Assembly (NCBI RefSeq): GCF_000420045.1
Contig: NZ_ATUE01000010.1
Location: 1 to 64,000 of the forward strand
DNA from: Perlucidibaca piscinae DSM 21586
Lineage (GTDB): Bacteria; Pseudomonadota; Gammaproteobacteria; Pseudomonadales; Moraxellaceae
Length of the DNA: 64,000 bases
Direction of reading: 5' to 3'
This document shows, piece by piece, positions 59,911 through 64,000 of this stretch (position 1 is its first letter; each line of letters begins with the position of its first letter). The notes beneath the pieces were generated by a model. That model was not told the DNA's origin, did not search any database, and worked only from the letters and a program-made list of their open reading frames with translations. The position numbers and the translations under genes are program-made.

Positions 59911-61431
59911 ATGAATGCAGAAGTGAAAATCCCCGCAGCGCGTCCACGCAAGGCGAAAGCATCACCTGCCGATGTCGCGGTCTGTGAAGTCCTCATCATC
60001 GGTGCCGGTTTCGGCGGGCTGGGCGCGGCCATCCGCCTGCGCCAGAAAGGCATCACCGACATCATCATTCTCGAACGCGCGGACGAAGTGGGCGGGACCT
60101 GGCGCGACAACACCTACCCGGGTGCCGCCTGCGACATTCCATCCAATCTCTATTCGTACTCGTTCGCGCCGAATCCGGACTGGTCGCGGGCCTATTCGTG
60201 CAGCGGCGAGATTCTCGACTATGCCCGCCACCTGGCAGACAGCAATGACCTGCGGCCGCTGATCCGTTTCGGCCGCACGGTCAGCGAAGCGAGCTTTGAC
60301 GATATAGCGGGTCACTGGCTGGTGACCACCAGCCAGGGCGAGCAATTTCGCGGCCGTTCACTGGTCATGGCCTCCGGCGGTCTCGCCAACCCGAGCCTGC
60401 CGAAAATTCCCGGCATCGACAGTTTCGAGGGCAAGCGCATCCACAGTGCGCGCTGGGACCACGACTATGACCTCACGGGCAAGCGCATCGCCGTGATCGG
60501 CACCGGCGCCAGCGCCATCCAGATCATTCCCGAGCTGGTCAAGGTCGCGGAGAAAGTCACTGTCTTCCAGCGCACGCCGGGCTGGGTCATGCCACGCATG
60601 GACTATCGCTCGCCGGAGTGGAGCAAGGCCCTGTTCCGTGCCGTGCCGGCGACGCAGAGCCTGCTGCGCAAGGCCCTGTACTGGGGACATGAGTCGATGG
60701 CCTTCAGCTTCATCTGGAGCACGCCGATGACGCGTGTGGTCGAGCGCATCAGCGCCGCTTTTCTCCGGCATCAGGTCTCCGATCCTTGGCTGCGCCGCCA
60801 GCTCACGCCGGACTTCCGCATCGGCTGCAAGCGCGTGCTGATGTCCAGCGAGTACTACCCGGCCCTGCAGAAGCCGAACTGCAAGCTCATCACCTGGCCG
60901 ATCGCGACCATTTCGCCCAAGGGCATCCGCACCGCCGAGGGCGTCGAGCATCAGGTCGACTGCATCGTCTTCGCCACCGGTTTCGACATCTGCAAGGCCG
61001 GCACGCCCTTCACCATTCGCGGCCTGCAGGGCCGCGTGCTGGCCGAGGAGTGGGCGCGCGGCGCGCAGGCCTACAAGAGCGTGAATGTCTCGGGCTATCC
61101 CAACCTGTCGTTCATTCTCGGGCCGAACTCGGGGCCGGGCCACAACTCGGCGCTGGTCTACATGGAGTCGCAGATCGGCTACATCGTCGGCAGCATCTGC
61201 CGCTTGCGCGAGCAGGGCCTGAAGCTGCTCGACGTCAGGCCGGAGGTGCAGCGCCAGTACAACCGTGCCATCCAGAAACGTCTTGCCCGCACCAACTGGA
61301 ATTCGGGTTGCAAGAGCTGGTACCTGACCGAGGACGGCTACAACGCCACCATGTATCCGGGCTTTGCCACCCAGTACGCGGTCCAGATGGGTCATTTCAA
61401 TCCGAAGCACTACCGGGCGGAGACGGTCTGA
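59911..61431 (+). CDS. Flavin-containing (Baeyer-Villiger-type) monooxygenase
   Basis: A 506-residue class B flavoprotein monooxygenase. The FAD motif GAGFGGLGAAIRL is near residues 31-43, followed by GGTWRDNTYPGAACDIPSNLYSYSF. The BVMO fingerprint FxGxxxHxxxWD is FEGKRIHSARWDHDY (about 172-186), and the NADPH motif is GTGASAIQ. The end of the protein (KSWYLTEDGYNATMYPGF) is also typical. It inserts oxygen into ketones or oxidises fatty derivatives. It is the likely functional counterpart of MymA. Confidence 0.92.
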   Translation: MNAEVKIPAARPRKAKASPADVAVCEVLIIGAGFGGLGAAIRLRQKGITDIIILERADEVGGTWRDNTYPGAACDIPSNLYSYSFAPNPDWSRAYSCSGEILDYARHLADSNDLRPLIRFGRTVSEASFDDIAGHWLVTTSQGEQFRGRSLVMASGGLANPSLPKIPGIDSFEGKRIHSARWDHDYDLTGKRIAVIGTGASAIQIIPELVKVAEKVTVFQRTPGWVMPRMDYRSPEWSKALFRAVPATQSLLRKALYWGHESMAFSFIWSTPMTRVVERISAAFLRHQVSDPWLRRQLTPDFRIGCKRVLMSSEYYPALQKPNCKLITWPIATISPKGIRTAEGVEHQVDCIVFATGFDICKAGTPFTIRGLQGRVLAEEWARGAQAYKSVNVSGYPNLSFILGPNSGPGHNSALVYMESQIGYIVGSICRLREQGLKLLDVRPEVQRQYNRAIQKRLARTNWNSGCKSWYLTEDGYNATMYPGFATQYAVQMGHFNPKHYRAETV

Positions 61432-61506
61432 TGACCGCCGAGGGCGACTATGGCCAGCGCGGCCTGAGCAGGTGTTTCCATTGCTGAAAAAAACCAAGGA
61501 AGAGAC

Positions 61507-62508
61507 ATGAAAAGCAGAAAGATGGTCATGGCGTTCCTGCTGGCAGCAGTACTGCCGGTGACCGCGTTTGCGGGTCAGAAATTCTGTGTCTTCGATCCGG
61601 GCGGAACCAACGGCCCGGGTTATGGCTATGCGCGTGATTACGCGGTCGCTGCCAAGGGCTGGGGTGTCACTCTCGATCTCAAGGCTTATACCGACGAGCG
61701 CCTGGCAGCCGAGGATTTCAAGGCCGGCCAGTGTGACGGTGTCGCCATTTCGGCCTTGCGTGGTCGCCAGTTCAACAGCTACGTCGGCAGCGTCGACTCG
61801 ATCGGTGGTGTTCCGGGCTACCCCCATCTGCGCGCCGTCGTTGATGTGCTGAGTAGTCCGAAATCGGCGGACAAGATGGTGTCCGGCCAGTACGAAGTGG
61901 TCGGCATACTGCCTGTCGGCGCCGCCTATGTCTTTGTTCGCGACCGCAGCATCAACTCGGTGGATAAGGCGGCCGGCAAGAAAGTTGCCGTACTCGACTA
62001 CGACAAGTCGCAAGCACGTCTGGTGCAGCAGATGGGCGCACAGCCGGTGGCTTCTGAAATCATCAATTTCGGCTCCAAGTTCAACAATGGCCAGGTCGAT
62101 ATCATTGCCGCGCCTGCAGTCGCCTATCAGCCACTGGAGTTACACAAAGGACTGGGTTCAACAGGGGCCATCTACCGTTTTCCGCTGATCCAGCTGACGG
62201 CGAACCTGATCGTTCGACATGACAAGTTTCCGGACGGTTTCGGGCAGAAATCGCGTTTCTATATCCAGAGCCAGTTCGATCGTGCCGTTCAGGTTGTCAA
62301 TCAGGCCGAGAATGCCGTTCCGCAAAAGTACTGGCTGGATATTCCCGAACCTGACAAGAAAAAGTACGAACTGATGATGCGCGAGGCGCGAGTCCAGCTC
62401 ACCAAGGAGGGTTTTTATGATCCGCGCATGATGACGCTGCTGAAGCGCGTGCGCTGTAAGGTCAAGGCCAGTGCAGCCGAGTGCAGCGAAGCCGTGGAGA
62501 ACCAGTGA
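61507..62508 (+). CDS. Periplasmic solute-binding protein, DUF6091-like
   Basis: A 333-residue secreted protein. A Sec signal ends AFA|GQ near 22. The mature chain (CVFDPGGTNGPGYGYARDYAVAAKGWGVTLDLKAYTDERLAAEDFKAGQCDGVAISALRGRQFN) has the two-lobed binding-protein look of TRAP-type receptors; I believe it belongs to the putative solute-binding family DUF6091. No transporter genes accompany it. AAGGAAGAG precedes the ATG. The stop TGA overlaps the next ATG (TGATG). Confidence 0.68.
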   Translation: MKSRKMVMAFLLAAVLPVTAFAGQKFCVFDPGGTNGPGYGYARDYAVAAKGWGVTLDLKAYTDERLAAEDFKAGQCDGVAISALRGRQFNSYVGSVDSIGGVPGYPHLRAVVDVLSSPKSADKMVSGQYEVVGILPVGAAYVFVRDRSINSVDKAAGKKVAVLDYDKSQARLVQQMGAQPVASEIINFGSKFNNGQVDIIAAPAVAYQPLELHKGLGSTGAIYRFPLIQLTANLIVRHDKFPDGFGQKSRFYIQSQFDRAVQVVNQAENAVPQKYWLDIPEPDKKKYELMMREARVQLTKEGFYDPRMMTLLKRVRCKVKASAAECSEAVENQ

Positions 62509-63254
62509 TGAGCATGCATGTTCCCTATATCGCCAGCCCGCTCCAAGCACGCATCCCGGCCGAGCTGGAGGGGTTGTTCCAGCGTTCGCGCAGCCACCTC
62601 ATTGATGCTGACAAGAAGCTGGGGGGCGAGCTGCTGACCGAGACCTACTGTGACCTGATTGATGCCTGTTTCACACACCTGCTGGAAGACATCAACCGCA
62701 CGCATCCCTCGAAAGTGCTGCTGGAGGCCCAGACGGTCGCCGAGGACATCAAGGCCAAGGCCCGGCACTACGTCGGCTGGGTCATCGGCTTTCTCGCCAA
62801 TGACCGTTTGCCGCCGGTCATCGCCCATTTTCACGGTCTGGTACACACCCTGGACCTGGGTGATGGCGACAAACCCTACATGGCCTTCAATATTTCGCCA
62901 AAACTGGCCGCCGAGGCGCAGCGCGTGCTCGCCACTCTGCATGACGGCAGTGCCACCAGCATTGACGAGGGCATCGAGCTGCTGATCGAAGCTGTGGAAG
63001 AGGCAATTGTGCCGCTGGCGATGCACCCCAAGGATCTGATGAAGTTCAACTTTATCGTCGACAGGACGCTCGATGGCGTCATTGCCCTGATCCGCAAGTT
63101 GTTCACGCGCATGTTGCGCAAGCTGGCACCGCATCTTCCACGCGAACTGTATCCGCGTGTCGCTGCGCATCTTGAAACCTTTTTGATCGTGTCAACACAT
63201 GGAAATGAAATCGATGGAGCGGTTCACTGTGAAGGAAGGCAACAACCTGCTTGA
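62508..63254 (+). CDS. Hypothetical helical protein
   Basis: A 248-residue, largely helical protein with no signal peptide or recognised motif; positions near 190-215 (LIRKLFTRMLRKLAPHLPRELYPR) are basic and amphipathic, so it might contact membranes. The start overlaps the stop of the binding-protein gene (TGATG), and its 3' end overlaps the hydrolase gene, so it is a firm operon member. Function unknown. Confidence 0.65.
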   Translation: MSMHVPYIASPLQARIPAELEGLFQRSRSHLIDADKKLGGELLTETYCDLIDACFTHLLEDINRTHPSKVLLEAQTVAEDIKAKARHYVGWVIGFLANDRLPPVIAHFHGLVHTLDLGDGDKPYMAFNISPKLAAEAQRVLATLHDGSATSIDEGIELLIEAVEEAIVPLAMHPKDLMKFNFIVDRTLDGVIALIRKLFTRMLRKLAPHLPRELYPRVAAHLETFLIVSTHGNEIDGAVHCEGRQQPA

Positions 63255-64000
63255 GCGCGAGTTCATCACGGCCGTCGGTCCGGCCTATCTGGCGCGTGCC
63301 CGTGCGCCGGACCCGGAGCGGGTCAGGCGCTGGCGTTATCGCAGCTTCCTGCCGCTGCTGAACCGGCTGCATGGTACGGTCACCGGACTTTCCAGCCGGC
63401 ACGGCATGATTGCCGGCCAGCGCGTGGTCTGGCTCGAGGGTGGTAACCGCGCGGGGGAAGCGGTCGTGCTGGTGCACGGCTTTGGCGCCAGCAAGGAGAA
63501 CTGGCTGCCGTTGCTGCCTTTCCTGGCGCGCCGCTACCATCTCTTCCTGATCGATCTGCCGGGCTGGGGCGAGAGCCAGTTCGACGCATCCGCGCGTTAC
63601 GGCATGGATGACCAGGTCGCGCGTCTGGCGAGCTGGATGCAGCATGTCCTTGACCGGCCTGCGCATGTCGTCGGCAGCTCCATGGGCGGTGGCGTCGCCG
63701 GACTGCTGGCAGCGCGTCATCCGGCGCAGGTCAGGACCGTGACGCTGATGAATGCCGCCGGTGTCGCCGGCGTTGTCCGCACACCCTTCGAAGATGGCTT
63801 GGCCGAGGGTCGCAACGGACTCATTGCCCACAATGCCAGAGGCGTTTTCGACCTGCTTGCCACCGTCATGTCGAGCCGGGCCTTGGCCATGGTCATGGCG
63901 CCGGGAATGTACTGGGATCTGGTGTCACGTCGTCATGTCAACGAACATCTGTTCCGCCAGCTCATGGAGAACGAACCGGATCCGGAGCTGGCGGCCTTTT
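63214..64000 (+). CDS. Alpha/beta hydrolase (partial at window edge)
   Basis: At least 262 residues, continuing past 64000. VVLVHGFGASKENWLPLLPFLARRYHLFLIDLPGWGES holds the oxyanion HG motif, and VVGSSMGGGVAGLLAARHP the nucleophile elbow with Ser. The Asp and His of the triad lie beyond the edge or near it. In-frame starts are ATG 63199, 63205 and 63214 and GTG 63229; all overlap the previous gene. It is the counterpart in position and type of LipR in the mymA operon, or an ester hydrolase acting after Baeyer-Villiger oxidation. Confidence 0.85.
   Translation, partial: MERFTVKEGNNLLEREFITAVGPAYLARARAPDPERVRRWRYRSFLPLLNRLHGTVTGLSSRHGMIAGQRVVWLEGGNRAGEAVVLVHGFGASKENWLPLLPFLARRYHLFLIDLPGWGESQFDASARYGMDDQVARLASWMQHVLDRPAHVVGSSMGGGVAGLLAARHPAQVRTVTLMNAAGVAGVVRTPFEDGLAEGRNGLIAHNARGVFDLLATVMSSRALAMVMAPGMYWDLVSRRHVNEHLFRQLMENEPDPELAAF

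Noticed and set aside
61431..61487. 18-codon mini-frame starting on the monooxygenase stop (TGATG)
   Set aside because: Coupled position and a C-x-x-C ending are curious, but it is too short to separate from chance.

Overview
The window is GC-rich, densely coded chromosomal DNA of a gammaproteobacterium. It has RecBCD in the order recC-recB-recD, a wax ester synthase/DGAT, a nitrate assimilation locus under NasT/NasS, many short-chain dehydrogenases, DoxX proteins and poly-glycine lipoproteins. By gene content I infer an oil- or wax-storing Pseudomonadales relative (Moraxellaceae or Alcanivorax type); that placement is an inference. No rRNA, tRNA, CRISPR array or complete mobile element was seen. 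The only foreign DNA recognised is the right end of an IS3-family element at the left edge.

Layout. 1-278: IS3 remnant. 290-12386: housekeeping and accessory genes: MAPEG protein, PaaX-like repressor divergent from an enoyl-CoA hydratase/isomerase, an oxidoreductase-methyltransferase pair, Fpr, a Na+/Pi cotransporter, Ogt, a PF10118 protein divergent from an AraC regulator, PPK2 and a YqiA-like hydrolase. 12439-21687: recCBD. 21819-26854: metzincin-like lipoprotein, wax ester synthase and a DEAD-box helicase whose 3' end overlaps the wax synthase gene. 27188-34565: SDRs, LysR, DoxX, TetR, GIY-YIG and a Kef-type antiporter. 34709-40436: HiPIP, GMC oxidoreductase and an overlapping three-gene envelope operon.

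40885-41327 holds no protein gene. It contains what reads as a CsrA/RsmA-sequestering small RNA: six GGA-in-loop hairpins and a terminator, with a GacA-type box about 180 bp upstream of the predicted start. 41880-49991 is a nitrate assimilation regulon: moaA, nasT-nasS, nrtABC and an outer-membrane porin. Three sigma-54 promoters can be read (before nasT, nrtA and the porin gene). The nrtA and porin leaders each carry a two-hairpin ANTAR-type motif overlapping an intrinsic terminator. Together these predict NtrC/RpoN control plus nitrate-released antitermination by NasT, with the porin in the same regulon.

50163-55199: azoreductase, then a PhoD phosphatase and a metallophosphatase lipoprotein behind a clear Pho box. 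55293-64000: an acyl-CoA ligase, a divergent AraC regulator, and an operon of SDR, ferritin-like diiron protein, Baeyer-Villiger-type monooxygenase, periplasmic binding protein, unknown protein and alpha/beta hydrolase, the last cut by the window edge. Its content and regulator position resemble the mycobacterial virS-mymA divergon.
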